NCBI RefSeq assembly: GCF_001544295.1
Contig: NZ_BCQF01000019.1
Span: forward strand, 1 to 56,646
Length of the DNA stretch: 56,646 nt
DNA from: Enterococcus pseudoavium NBRC 100491
GTDB taxonomy: Bacteria; Bacillota; Bacilli; Lactobacillales; Enterococcaceae
Direction: 5' to 3'
The position numbers and the translations under genes are program-made. Shown piece by piece: positions 44,534 through 53,453 of this stretch. The number at the start of each line of letters is the position of its first letter. Positions within the stretch are counted from its first letter, which is position 1. The notes below the pieces were generated by a model. It saw only the letters and a list, made by a program, of their open reading frames with translations. It ran no database searches and had not been told where the DNA came from.

Positions 44534-45598
44534 CTACTTCAACTCTTTGTCGTTGCCCATGGTGTAGCCGGCTTCCTTGTTCAACTTAAAGACATCCTTC
44601 AAGCCAGAAGTCACGTAGACCTGATCGTCTTTCGTAACAAAAATCGCTTCCGTATTCTTCAAATCTTCCACATAATCCATCCCATTTTTAACACCCATTG
44701 AGAAGACCGCCGTTGATAAGCCGTCACCGTCAATCGATTTTTTAGAAATGATCGTGACTCCGGCAATGTCATTGTCAAATGGATAGCCAGTCTTTGGATT
44801 AAATAAATGATGATAGGTCTTTCCATCGGCCTCCAAGTAACGTTCATAAATCCCTGAAGTAACCAAAGACTTGTTGCTTTCTGGCACACTGCCTAAAACC
44901 ACATTGCGGGCTTGATTAGGATCTTGGATACCGACTGTCCAGTCTTCTTTTTGATCATTGCGGGGACTATGACCCAAGACGAAAACATTCCCCCCAAGGT
45001 CAACGATTGCTGTCGTGACTTCATTTTCCTGCAAGACTTTCACGACTTCATCGGTGATGTAGCCTTTGGCGATCGCCCCTAGATCCAGTTTCATCCCTTT
45101 TTCTTTTAAATAAACTGTCTTATCCGTATCGTTAAATACGACTTCATGATAATTGACTAGCTTCAAAGCTTGATCAATCTCACTTTGAGCCGGTTTGCGG
45201 GCATCAGGAAAACCAATTCGCCATAATGACGTGATCGAGCCGATCGCCATGTCGAAACCGCCTTTAGAGTCTTGACTATATTTATAGGCTTCTTTCAATA
45301 AATAATACATATCCTCCGTCACCTTGACCGGTTTCTCCCCCGCTGCATCATTGATTGCGTCAATCTCTGAGCCTTTTTCATTAACGGTAATCTTATCCGC
45401 CAATTCTTTCACTCGGGCAAAAGCTGGTTTCAGAACTGCTTTTTTGCCATCATCATAGATTCGGATCTGAACATAGGTCCCCATTAGAAATTGCTTGTCT
45501 TCATAGGGTTGCTTATTGATCTTTGGCTGATTATTGCCGCAAGCAGTCAAAATCAGCGCCAATAATCCGAAAAATACTACTAGCGTTCGTTTCTTCAC
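44534..45598 (-). CDS. fmnB: ApbE-family FMN transferase lipoprotein
   Basis: A 354-residue exported lipoprotein: signal peptide with lipobox LTAC (Cys 20), then the ApbE domain with FLMGTYVQIRIYD, GGFDMAIGSI, LDLGAIAKGYI (about 173-183), VTSGIYERY and the metal-binding DGLSTAVFSMG. ApbE/FmnB uses FAD to attach FMN covalently to threonines of target proteins such as PplA or RnfG-like proteins. No target lipoprotein is in the window. The GTG start at 45598 has GGGAG 7 bases upstream. First gene of a minus-strand operon with two UbiA genes. Confidence 0.93.
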   Translation of the reverse strand: MKKRTLVVFFGLLALILTACGNNQPKINKQPYEDKQFLMGTYVQIRIYDDGKKAVLKPAFARVKELADKITVNEKGSEIDAINDAAGEKPVKVTEDMYYLLKEAYKYSQDSKGGFDMAIGSITSLWRIGFPDARKPAQSEIDQALKLVNYHEVVFNDTDKTVYLKEKGMKLDLGAIAKGYITDEVVKVLQENEVTTAIVDLGGNVFVLGHSPRNDQKEDWTVGIQDPNQARNVVLGSVPESNKSLVTSGIYERYLEADGKTYHHLFNPKTGYPFDNDIAGVTIISKKSIDGDGLSTAVFSMGVKNGMDYVEDLKNTEAIFVTKDDQVYVTSGLKDVFKLNKEAGYTMGNDKELK

Positions 45599-45865
45599 AC
45601 AAATACTCCCTTTGCTTATTCAAAATTTTTCACCTTATCATAGCGCGTTTTTACAGAATTTGCCACGCTGATTGCTTAAACGATTATTGCTATTTTTTGA
45701 AGCATCCTCATAGATTCAGCCGTTTCAGCAAATGAACTTTTCTCACATAGGCCGTTTCAAAGTGCTGATAGATTAGCAAGAGGACTTTCCAAAAATTTCC
45801 AGCTTGCGCATTTCGCAAAAAAGGGTTTGTGACAGAACGTCACAAACCCTTCAAATGTATTCTCA
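45599..45865. other. Rearranged region between apbE and the ndh2 fragment
   Basis: About 265 bases where a 5' part of ndh2, and in many relatives pplA, would be expected. It contains the apbE upstream region on the minus strand, a perfect 13-bp hairpin with a minus-strand T-run (45815-45851), and no supportable gene. Confidence 0.6.
45815..45851 (-). terminator. Orphan terminator beside the ndh2 breakpoint
   Basis: AAGGGTTTGTGAC / GTCACAAACCCTT with a 5-base loop; read on the minus strand it is followed by TTTTTT. There is no minus-strand gene to its right, only the antisense of ndh2, so it has lost its gene. Confidence 0.75.
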
Positions 45866-47293
45866 AAGTTCGGTGAATTGATGGAATGGAAAGATGTGTT
45901 AGCGAAAGAATACAAATTACCAGTTGAAGAATTTTCTTTAATGGTTGTTGAAGCTTTACCAACGATCTTAAACATGCTTGATCGTAAGGACGCTGACAAA
46001 GCAGAACGCTTCATGGTGAAAAAAGGCATCGAAATGAAGAAAAATTCACCTATCACTGAAGTCAATGCTGATCATATCGTCTTGAAAGATGGCTCACAAA
46101 TTCCAACTCATACCTTGATCTGGACTGCTGGTGTCAAAGGAACAACCGATGCCGCCGACTTTGGGCTTGAAACGGCGCGTGGACAACGCTTATACGCGAA
46201 TGAGTTCATGCAAGCAAAAGGCTATGAAGACAAAGACATCTACATCGTGGGTGACTTGGTTCATTACGAAGAAAATGGCGATGGCCGACCAACGCCGCAA
46301 ATCGTTCAAGCAGCGGAACAAACCGCTCATACTGCCGCAGCCAATATCGTTGCGAAAGTCAAAAATACTGAAAAACATGCCTTCAAGAGTAATTATCAAG
46401 GGTTCATGGTTTCGATCGGTTCTAAATGGGGCGTTGCCAATTTAATGGACAAAGTTCACTTGGCGGGCTTCATGGCGATCGTGATGAAACATATTGTCAA
46501 CTTGAAATACTTCTTTGATATGCGTTCAGGTTATTACATGTTCCAATACATGATGCATGAATTTTTCCATATCAAAAATGATCGCAACGTCACGCGCGGA
46601 CATTCTTCCCGTTATGGCAATGTGTTATGGAGCGTCCCATTACGGGTCTTCTATGGTTTGATGTGGTTAGTGGAATCGTCTAAAAAAGTTGTTGGTGACG
46701 GCAGTTACTTACATCCAAGCACTTGGTTCGGTTCAGGCTCATGGTTTACCGATAAAGTCGTCTTTCCTTTCCCTTGGTTGCAAGAGCAAGTAACGACTGG
46801 CGCTTCGGCAGCCGGTTCAAATGTAGCCGAAGCAACTAGTGCTGCCTCAGGTGCTGTTGCTACCGGTGGCGCTGACGCCGCAACTCAAGCAACACACTTT
46901 GGTCTTAGTTATGCCTTTGGTGAAAATCCAATGCCGGTCTTTGAAAAAATGCCTCATTGGTTCGCAAAAATCATGGAAGTCATGATGCCAAATCAAGAAG
47001 TTGCTTTGTTCATGCAAAAATTGATGACCTTTGTTGAAATCGGAATTGCTTTAGCCTTGATCTTTGGTTTATTCACTTGGTTGGCTAGTGCTGCCACAAT
47101 CGGTTTGACCATCGTCTTCTGTCTATCTGCCATGTTCTATTGGGTCAACATTTGGTTTATCTTTGTTGCCTTCGCTTTAATGAATGGTTCCGGCCGTGCA
47201 TTAGGTCTTGACCGTTGGGTAATTCCTTGGATTCAAAAAACGGTTGGCAAATGGTGGTACGGTACCCCTAAAGCTTTTTATGGCAAAAAATAA
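45865..47293 (+). pseudogene. ndh2: Type II NADH dehydrogenase (Ndh2), N-terminal part deleted
   Basis: About 475 codons of a type II NADH:quinone oxidoreductase of the EET kind. The frame is recognisable from SKFGELMEWKD (about 45863) onward: VVEALPTILNML, TLIWTAGVKG, the second FAD contact IYIVGDLVHY, and TPQIVQAAEQTAHTAAANI. A long C-terminal membrane domain of the DoxX/quinol-oxidase-subunit kind follows (about residues 360-450). The N-terminal FAD-binding GxGxxG domain, roughly 150-200 residues, is absent; the frame is closed by a TGA at 45830, and neither ATG nor TTG has a ribosome site. Non-functional as an NADH dehydrogenase unless complemented. Confidence 0.88.
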
Positions 47294-47322
47294 TTAACAA
47301 AAAAATGTAGTACGAAGAAAAG

Positions 47323-47360
47323 TTCTAAAGGGCTTATTCCCCCTCTTTAGAACTTTCTTT
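47323..47360 (+). terminator. Terminator of ndh2
   Basis: AAAGTTCTAAAGG / CTTTAGAACTTT hairpin followed by CTTTATG; it separates ndh2 from eetA. Confidence 0.7.
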
Positions 47361-47361
47361 A

Positions 47362-47370
47362 TGTTATGAT
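47362..47370 (+). promoter_or_regulatory. Extended -10 promoter of eetA-eetB-dmkB
   Basis: TGTTATGAT directly after the ndh2 terminator, 38 bases before the eetA start. The downstream genes can therefore be expressed without ndh2. Confidence 0.5.
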
Positions 47371-47407
47371 AAGAAAAACTCAAAAAAAGAAGTGTGAGGG
47401 ATTTGTT

Positions 47408-47824
47408 TTGAAACTGAAGGATTTTGTCAAAAGTAGTTTGCTGCGTCCTTGGGATGGGATTATTGTGGCACTGCTGATTTTACTATCCTTTGCTCCACTC
47501 GTGATTTTTAGTCTCAATCGAGCCAACACACCTTCCCAGCAGGCCGTTCTTTCGGTGGATGGCCATGAGATCAAAACTTTTGATCTTTCCGATAAAACAA
47601 AAGCGGCCTACACCTACAAATACCAAGAGGCTGACGGCCATTATAATTTAATCGAAGTTAAAGGAGACCGCATTCGCATCAAAGAAGCCAATTGTGGCGA
47701 TCAAATCTGCGTCCGACGGGGTTGGATCGACCAATCCGGCGAAACGATCGTCTGTCTCCCCCACAAATTATTGATTGAAATAAAATCCTCAGATGGAGGG
47801 GAACCTGGCAGTGTGATTTATTAA
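47408..47824 (+). CDS. eetA: EetA-like protein (NusG domain II)
   Basis: A 138-residue membrane-anchored protein: one helix (about 18-40, GIIVALLILLSFAPLVIFSL), then an extracellular NusG-II domain ending with the cysteine pattern CGDQICVRRGWIDQSGE and TIVCLPHKL. In Listeria EetA is needed for flavin-based electron transfer, perhaps in quinone or flavin handling. A TTG start at 47408 is chosen because GAGGG lies 8 bases upstream; the frame upstream lies in the promoter. Confidence 0.87.
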   Translation: MKLKDFVKSSLLRPWDGIIVALLILLSFAPLVIFSLNRANTPSQQAVLSVDGHEIKTFDLSDKTKAAYTYKYQEADGHYNLIEVKGDRIRIKEANCGDQICVRRGWIDQSGETIVCLPHKLLIEIKSSDGGEPGSVIY

Positions 47825-47835
47825 CTGCTTCAATT

Positions 47836-48399
47836 ATGAATAAAACGCAAAAATTGATTTACATCGCGCTCTTAGTCGCTCAAGGTGTCATTTTAGGTTT
47901 GGTCGAGAATCTGATTCCTTCTCCTTTCGCCTTTGCACCAGGAGCTAAATTGGGCCTGGCCAATTTGATCACGATCGTGGCAATCTTTACGATGCCCAAA
48001 AAAGATAGTTTTAGCCTGATTTGGATGCGGCTGATTTTAACGACCCTCTTAGGTGGGACTATCTCGACGTTCCTATACAGTATGAGCGGTTCGCTTTTGA
48101 GTTACTTCGGGATGTTGTTAGTTAAAAGTCTCGGACCAAAACGCGTCAGCATTATCGGCATCAGTGCCACCGGGGGCTTTCTTCATAACGTCGGCCAATT
48201 GATCGTCGCCAGCTGGATCGCCCAGTCTTGGACGGTGATGCTTTATTTACCGGTCATGTCCTTTTTAGGGATCTTAGCTGGGAGCGTAATTGGCATTGCC
48301 GGAAATTATCTATTGGAACACGTGCGAACCTTGCAAAGATTTCAACTCGATTATGAGAATCAAAAAGCGCATAAGCGATCAGGAGGCTATCCAAAATGA
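47836..48399 (+). CDS. eetB: EetB-like membrane protein (Gx transporter family)
   Basis: A 187-residue protein with about five hydrophobic segments, of the family once called heptaprenyl diphosphate synthase component I and later Gx transporter. Recognisable parts are IPSPFAFAPGAKLGLANLITI (about 27-47) and GATGGFLHNVGQL. It pairs with EetA in EET loci. It starts 11 bases after eetA and overlaps the start of dmkB by 4 bases. Confidence 0.9.
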   Translation: MNKTQKLIYIALLVAQGVILGLVENLIPSPFAFAPGAKLGLANLITIVAIFTMPKKDSFSLIWMRLILTTLLGGTISTFLYSMSGSLLSYFGMLLVKSLGPKRVSIIGISATGGFLHNVGQLIVASWIAQSWTVMLYLPVMSFLGILAGSVIGIAGNYLLEHVRTLQRFQLDYENQKAHKRSGGYPK

Positions 48400-49382
48400 A
48401 ATTACATCCAATGTGGCAAGACTATCCTGACCTTGCTAAACGATTGACGACGACGCTGGAATTAATGGAAAATGTCGTTAACTTGAAAAATAAAAAAGTG
48501 GAAACAGCGGTTTTAGAGATGATCCACGCTGGCGGAAAGTTATTACGACCGGCGTACCAATTATTATTTTCTGAATTTGGACCCGAGCAAGACGAAAAAA
48601 AAGCGACAGCTTTGGCGGCATCGATCGAAATGCTCCATACTGCCACCCTCATTCACGATGATATCGTGGATGACTCGACTCTCCGGCGTGGCTTGCCGAC
48701 GATTCGTTCCTCATTTGGCAATGATACGGCCGTTTATGCTGGCGACTACCTTTTTGTTTGCTGTTTCAAGCTGCTTTCAGATTATGCAACGTCTTTAAAA
48801 AGTCTGCAGCTGAATTCCCGCAGTATGGAAAAAATTCTTGACGGCGAGCTCGGGCAAATGGATGATCGCTATAAATTAGATCAGACCGTTGAAGAATACT
48901 TAGCCAATATTTCCGGCAAGACGGCTGAATTGTTTGCTTTAAGCTGTTCGGTTGGCGCCTTTGAAAGTGGCACTAGTGAACGCTTCGCTAAAAAAGCCGG
49001 CATGATCGGTAACAATATTGGTTTAGCATTTCAGATTATGGATGATCTGTTGGACTACCAAGCCAATGCGACTACATTAGGCAAACCGGTCTTAGAGGAT
49101 GTCCGGCAAGGCGTCTACTCATTGCCGCTGATCTATGCCTTGAGCCAAGCGCCCCAGCAATTACGCCCTTACTTAGAAAAGAGAGAACAAATGACTGCCG
49201 ATGATACATTAAAAGTCCAGCAGTTGGTGCAAGAATTAGGCGGTGTCCGTTATGCTCAGGAATTAGCCGCTGATTATACCGAAAAGGCCTTAAAAGAAAT
49301 TCGCAAGCTGCCAGAAAATTTTTATGACACGAAAACAAAACTTGAACGGCTGACTAGCCAAATTTTAACCCGCCAAAACTAA
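48396..49382 (+). CDS. dmkB: Polyprenyl diphosphate synthase (DmkB-like)
   Basis: A 328-residue trans-isoprenyl diphosphate synthase. The first aspartate-rich motif is HDDIVDDST (about 87-95), the second MDDLLDYQAN (about 212), and GGKLLRPAYQLL is the N-terminal substrate motif. It supplies the isoprenoid tail for the quinone made by the UbiA proteins. Small residues before the first motif allow a long product. AGGAGG precedes the ATG, which overlaps the end of eetB (ATGA). Confidence 0.92.
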   Translation: MKLHPMWQDYPDLAKRLTTTLELMENVVNLKNKKVETAVLEMIHAGGKLLRPAYQLLFSEFGPEQDEKKATALAASIEMLHTATLIHDDIVDDSTLRRGLPTIRSSFGNDTAVYAGDYLFVCCFKLLSDYATSLKSLQLNSRSMEKILDGELGQMDDRYKLDQTVEEYLANISGKTAELFALSCSVGAFESGTSERFAKKAGMIGNNIGLAFQIMDDLLDYQANATTLGKPVLEDVRQGVYSLPLIYALSQAPQQLRPYLEKREQMTADDTLKVQQLVQELGGVRYAQELAADYTEKALKEIRKLPENFYDTKTKLERLTSQILTRQN

Positions 49383-49422
49383 AAGGGGCTGTGACAAAAA
49401 AATTGTCACGCCCCTTTTTTGT
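49381..49422 (+). terminator. Terminator of the eetA-eetB-dmkB operon
   Basis: AAAAGGGGcTGTGAC / GTCACgCCCCTTTT stem followed by T residues; works in both directions and also faces the hydrolase gene. Confidence 0.9.
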
Positions 49423-49447
49423 TTTGTAACTGGCTGTTAGTAACCAT

Positions 49448-50146
49448 CTATTTAAGCTTTTTCTCCAACCACTGCTGGTAAACTTGCAACTGATCCGGCG
49501 TGTGGAAAAAATGCTCGCCTGCTTCAAAAATCGTCAAAGAAATTTGCGGAGCTGCAGCAAATGTTTCGATCGTACCTCTTTCTGTAAGCGTATCTTGTCC
49601 GCCATAAAGAATAGCTGTAGGCGCTGTCCAAGTGATGGGATGATCAACAACATAAGAATAGTACTCCCACTCCAATGTTTTGATCGGTGTTTCGATTATT
49701 TTTTTTTGCCGTAAATCGGTGGGCGTCAAATCTGACCAACGCATGATGTTTTCGATCAATTTTTGCATATCCACGATCGGCGACAAAAACAAACTCTGCT
49801 CGATCGATCGATTTTGACAGGTTAGCATACTAAAATACGCCCCAATGCTACAGCCAAATAACGCAATCCTAGCTGCCTGCTTTTCCAATTCAAGCAAAAT
49901 TTTATTGACATCCGCTACAACATTTTGCGGATTCAAGGCGTAATCCTGCCCTTTTCGTTCACCGTGTTCCGGCAAATCAAAACTCCAGACTTGATAACCT
50001 TTTTTCGTAGCAACATCTGCTAAAAATTGAATAACTGGATCTTCCTTATGGGATTGATCCCCATGAAAAGCTAGGATTATTTTTTCGCTCGGTTCGCCCC
50101 AGCAGATGACCGGAATTCCTTGGATCTTTTTCTGCTTTAACTTCAT
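49448..50146 (-). CDS. Alpha/beta hydrolase
   Basis: A 232-residue alpha/beta hydrolase. The nucleophile elbow is FGCSIGAY (Ser 100), the oxyanion region LAFHGDQSHKED (about 25-36), the acid in ILYGGQDTL and the histidine in EAGEHFFHT (about 213). A small carboxylesterase or peptidase-like enzyme; substrate unknown. It directly follows the pentapeptide-repeat gene, so the two are probably an operon. Confidence 0.85.
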   Translation of the reverse strand: MKLKQKKIQGIPVICWGEPSEKIILAFHGDQSHKEDPVIQFLADVATKKGYQVWSFDLPEHGERKGQDYALNPQNVVADVNKILLELEKQAARIALFGCSIGAYFSMLTCQNRSIEQSLFLSPIVDMQKLIENIMRWSDLTPTDLRQKKIIETPIKTLEWEYYSYVVDHPITWTAPTAILYGGQDTLTERGTIETFAAAPQISLTIFEAGEHFFHTPDQLQVYQQWLEKKLK

Positions 50147-50782
50147 CTAGCTATCCTCAATCTGCAAACCAAGACCGGCCGCGATCGTCAACGCCTGATA
50201 AGAATCGACTTTCAAGCCCTTCAGCTGCTCCAGCGAAAAAGCGATCTTATTGAAGCGATTGGTGGTAAAATCCAAGCCTGCTAAATTCGTTCGCAGCCAA
50301 TTACTGTTGTCCAATTCATTATTGGTCAAAAATAAATGCTTCCAGGTCACTTCAAAAAATTCACTATCCGTCATTTGACAATTTTCAAACGCCACATTTT
50401 TCAAATTTGTCCCGCTGAAGGAACCAAAATTGATCACACAATCCTTGAATTGGCAATCCCGTAAATAACTCTCGGCAAAATTACAGCCCGTCAACTTACA
50501 ACTTTCAAACACCACTTGATGGAAACTGCCGCCGATCCACTCCAGATTCGAGAAATCACAATTTTTAAAGATCACATTCCCCGCTTCAAAACGAATCAGT
50601 TTGGCCCGTTGCAAGGTCACTTTTTCTAAAATCGAGCGCCGCAATACGACATTTTCACAGGTCAAATAACTATAGTCAAACCCAATCCCATGGACCTCTT
50701 CAATTGTTGCCTCCTCTTCCAAATAGAAATCATCAGAAAAATTCCTCGGCAAAATCGGGGGTGCCGGATAATTTTTTTTCAT
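50147..50782 (-). CDS. Pentapeptide-repeat protein
   Basis: A 211-residue right-handed quadrilateral beta-helix protein. Repeats of the A(N/D)LXX type run from about 40 to 165, with frequent F and L at the central position (for example AKLIRFEAGNVIFKNCDFSNL, CNFAESYLRDCQFKDCVI). Some such proteins protect DNA gyrase by DNA mimicry; that role cannot be claimed here. The ATG at 50782 with AAGGAG 7 bases upstream is preferred over the longer frame. Confidence 0.88.
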   Translation of the reverse strand: MKKNYPAPPILPRNFSDDFYLEEEATIEEVHGIGFDYSYLTCENVVLRRSILEKVTLQRAKLIRFEAGNVIFKNCDFSNLEWIGGSFHQVVFESCKLTGCNFAESYLRDCQFKDCVINFGSFSGTNLKNVAFENCQMTDSEFFEVTWKHLFLTNNELDNSNWLRTNLAGLDFTTNRFNKIAFSLEQLKGLKVDSYQALTIAAGLGLQIEDS

Positions 50783-50945
50783 CGCCTTGCTCCTTGTTCG
50801 TTTTTGATAGGATAATTTTTTCAAATTACTCTGCGTCTCAGTTCATTCTGCTTGTTCTAAGTTTCCCACAACTCAACAGTTTTCTCCACCCTTAATCGCC
50901 TTTTTCTGCTGTCAGAGTCTCAAAAGAGCTTTTTATTTTGAAGCA

Positions 50946-50954
50946 TGATAAAAT
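50946..50954 (+). promoter_or_regulatory. Extended -10 promoter of the signal peptidase gene
   Basis: TGATAAAAT, about 20 bases before the ATG; no strong -35. Confidence 0.5.
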
Positions 50955-50973
50955 TTAAGCTCGAGGTGACTTT

Positions 50974-51543
50974 ATGAATAATAAAATAAAAGAATGGCTG
51001 CCGATCGTCATTATTATCGCATTGATTTTTCTAGCTAGGATGTTTGTCTTTTCTCCGGTAAAAGTCGAAGGGCATTCGATGGACCCCACGCTGCACGACA
51101 AGCAACGTTTGATTACATCTAAAATTTCTAACTTAGACCGACAAGACATCATTACTACCAAAGAACCAGATAATCAAAGTCTGTATGTCGTAAAACGAAT
51201 CATCGGTTTACCCGGGGATCGGGTCGTGATGAAAGAGAATGTTTTGACCATCAACGGCAAAAAATATGATGAACCTTATCTTGCGAAGTTCAAGGAAAAA
51301 TTCAAGAAGGATCATTTGGCGGAAGAATATTCCTACAATTCAGCTTTCCAGCAGCAAGCCGCCAACGCTACAAGTTTTACCAACGATTTCACTGTAACCG
51401 TCCCTAAAAACCAATATTTCGTTTTAGGCGATAATCGCTTGATCTCCAAAGACAGTCGAATTTTCGGTTTCGTTGACAAATCTTTGATTCAAGGGAAAGT
51501 CGTTTTACGCTTTTGGCCGCTAAATCAATTTAAGCTTTTTTAA
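50974..51543 (+). CDS. Type I signal peptidase
   Basis: A 189-residue membrane-bound S26 signal peptidase: one N-terminal membrane helix (about 9-27), the catalytic serine S35 in VEGHSMDPTL, and the catalytic lysine K74 in VVKRIIGLPGDRV, followed by FVLGDNRLISKDSR. It removes signal peptides at the outer face of the membrane. GAGGTGAC precedes the ATG. The length is typical for Gram-positive SipS-type enzymes. Confidence 0.95.
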   Translation: MNNKIKEWLPIVIIIALIFLARMFVFSPVKVEGHSMDPTLHDKQRLITSKISNLDRQDIITTKEPDNQSLYVVKRIIGLPGDRVVMKENVLTINGKKYDEPYLAKFKEKFKKDHLAEEYSYNSAFQQQAANATSFTNDFTVTVPKNQYFVLGDNRLISKDSRIFGFVDKSLIQGKVVLRFWPLNQFKLF

Positions 51544-51569
51544 GTCATGGTAAGCCATGACTTTTTTTG
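51543..51569 (+). terminator. Terminator of the signal peptidase gene
   Basis: AGTCATGG / CCATGACT with loop TAAG, followed by seven T residues. Confidence 0.88.
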
Positions 51570-51572
51570 TCC

Positions 51573-51995
51573 TTATTCTCTCGTGATTTTTTGATTCAAG
51601 ATTTTCTTAGGACCTAAGATATCTACATGATGGATCTGCTCCAGTGCTAAATGAAGCATCCCCCGTTCTTCTTCTAGCAAATAGATTTGGTCTTCTTTTT
51701 GACCAGTGATTTTCCCTACCAGATCGTCTAAATAATGCCCTTCGTCGTTCAACATTTCTAACTGAATGGCTAGCCGTCTATTTTGTAAATAGGCCTGTTG
51801 CAACACTTCGCCGATTTTTTCTAATGTCATTGGTTCTTTTGCCAGATTGATCTGATGGCGTTTTTGCTCTTCCTTGTTCAATACGGCGGTATGATCCGAT
51901 AAGTAAAAACCGATCCACTTCAGCATGCCCCGATCTTGATAGACCTGTTTGGCTTCCATAAACAGCTGTTGGGCACTTTCATCATCATAGATCAT
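51573..51995 (-). CDS. YolD-like protein
   Basis: A 140-residue helical protein of the YolD-like family, which is regularly found next to Y-family polymerase genes of the UvrX/UmuC group in Firmicutes. Its mechanism is unclear; a UmuD-like accessory role has been suggested. Parts: MLKWIGFYLSDHTA near the start and GKITGQKEDQIYLLEEERGML near the end. It follows the polymerase gene by 2 bases and shares its SOS promoter. Confidence 0.8.
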   Translation of the reverse strand: MIYDDESAQQLFMEAKQVYQDRGMLKWIGFYLSDHTAVLNKEEQKRHQINLAKEPMTLEKIGEVLQQAYLQNRRLAIQLEMLNDEGHYLDDLVGKITGQKEDQIYLLEEERGMLHLALEQIHHVDILGPKKILNQKITRE

Positions 51996-51997
51996 CG

Positions 51998-53296
51998 CTA
52001 ATCCATCCCTTCCATCCCACCGGCGTGACCACCAACGAGTCCGGCGCGTTTAATCGCTGTTGCACCCTCGCTTAAAGAATGGGCCCGCACGATCGAGGTA
52101 AATTTATAGCGGCTGCGAATTTGTGCAATGACTTCATCGATTTTTTCTTCTTTGATCGTCTGTTCCGGCTCTTCAAATAAATTCAGTTGTAAATTTCCAG
52201 CTGGACGCAAGCTTGAGACGGTGATGGAAATATTGCGGACTTCTGAATGATCCCAGTATTTTTCAAAAAGGTTCTTGGCCACACGGGTCAATTCTTTGGC
52301 TTGATGCGTCAACGGGATTTTCTGCTGATGATGAAATCCGCCCCGCTTGCCGCTACCGTAATAAGCATAACCGATCCCTAAATGGAGAGTCCCCCCAACT
52401 ACGTCTGCTTTGCGTAAGCGTTGTGCGACTTGCTCGCAGATCTCAGCGATCACCGTTAAAATATCTCCTCGATGCGCGTAATTTTTAGGTAACACTTGTG
52501 AATTGCCGATCGATTTTTCCTTTCTAGGATAGAGCGCTTTTTGTGCAAGAACGGAGCGATCGATCCCCCACGCGTGCATGTAATGCTGCATTCCAATCAC
52601 CCCAAAATGATTTTTCAGTTGGAACGGATCCCCATGAGCCAAATCCCCCATCGTTTGAAACCCCATCAATTGATAACGACGTTCCATTCGTTGACCGATC
52701 CCACAAAAATCACTAAGTTTGATGGGCCAAATCTTTTCCGGAACATCTTGATAATGCCACTGAGCAAAACGAGTCGGCGCGTGCTTGGCTTCGATATCCA
52801 TCGCAATCTTGGCCAGTAACGGATTGTCCCCCATGCCTAACGATGTATAAATGCCCAACTTGTCAATAATCTCATTTTGGATTTGTTGAGCCACCGCCGC
52901 CGGACTTTCACCAAATAATTTCCAGCTGCGGGTCAAATCACCAAACTGTTCGTCGATACTGTAAGTATGGATGTCCTCTTCCGCCATATACGAACGAAAA
53001 ATCGCTTGAATCCGCATGTGATAGTCGATATACAAATTCATTCGCGGCGGAACGATCGCTAAATCAGGATGATTCGGAATTTCGAAACCACGACTGACAT
53101 TACTGATTCCCAATACTTCTTTGGCTTTGGGACTAGCGGCTAACACTAAGCCGGCATTTTCCCGATCACCGCTCATTACCACTAATAATTTTTTCAAAGG
53201 ATGCCAGCCATGTTCGACACATTCCACGCTGGCATAAAAACTTTTGGAGTCCATACAAAATATCTTTCGCACTGGCTCCCCTTCATAAAGATCCAA
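51998..53296 (-). CDS. Y-family DNA polymerase (UvrX/UmuC-like)
   Basis: A 432-residue translesion polymerase. Catalytic residues are in IFCMDSKSFYASVEC (about 12-26) and YSIDEQFGDLT (about 108-118); the helix-hairpin-helix FCGIGQRMERRY (about 196) and the little-finger domain follow. An exact-type LexA box lies 20 bases before the start, so it is part of the SOS response and likely raises mutation under DNA damage. The TTG at 53296 is chosen because GGAGG lies 8 bases upstream; the open frame beyond it runs through the LexA box. Operon with the YolD-like gene. Confidence 0.92.
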   Translation of the reverse strand: MDLYEGEPVRKIFCMDSKSFYASVECVEHGWHPLKKLLVVMSGDRENAGLVLAASPKAKEVLGISNVSRGFEIPNHPDLAIVPPRMNLYIDYHMRIQAIFRSYMAEEDIHTYSIDEQFGDLTRSWKLFGESPAAVAQQIQNEIIDKLGIYTSLGMGDNPLLAKIAMDIEAKHAPTRFAQWHYQDVPEKIWPIKLSDFCGIGQRMERRYQLMGFQTMGDLAHGDPFQLKNHFGVIGMQHYMHAWGIDRSVLAQKALYPRKEKSIGNSQVLPKNYAHRGDILTVIAEICEQVAQRLRKADVVGGTLHLGIGYAYYGSGKRGGFHHQQKIPLTHQAKELTRVAKNLFEKYWDHSEVRNISITVSSLRPAGNLQLNLFEEPEQTIKEEKIDEVIAQIRSRYKFTSIVRAHSLSEGATAIKRAGLVGGHAGGMEGMD

Positions 53297-53316
53297 CAAA
53301 ATCACCTCCAAAAAAA

Positions 53317-53330
53317 CAAACATGTGTTCG
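53317..53330. promoter_or_regulatory. LexA (SOS) box
   Basis: CAAACATGTGTTCG, that is CGAAC-ACAT-GTTTG on the minus strand, one base from the symmetric Gram-positive consensus CGAAC-N4-GTTCG. It lies between the polymerase start and its upstream sequence. Confidence 0.9.
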
Positions 53331-53453
53331 CTTTTTAGTTTACGGTCATTTGGATTGTTTGTCAATTGTTTACCGATCAAGCTTCGTTTAATAGGTACAA
53401 AAAAATGTTCTAAGCCTGTCAGACTCAGAACATTTTTACTCGATCAAACTATG

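Noticed and set aside
45757-46065. Minus-strand open frame across the ndh2 start
   Set aside because: It is antisense to conserved ndh2 codons and crosses the terminator hairpin.
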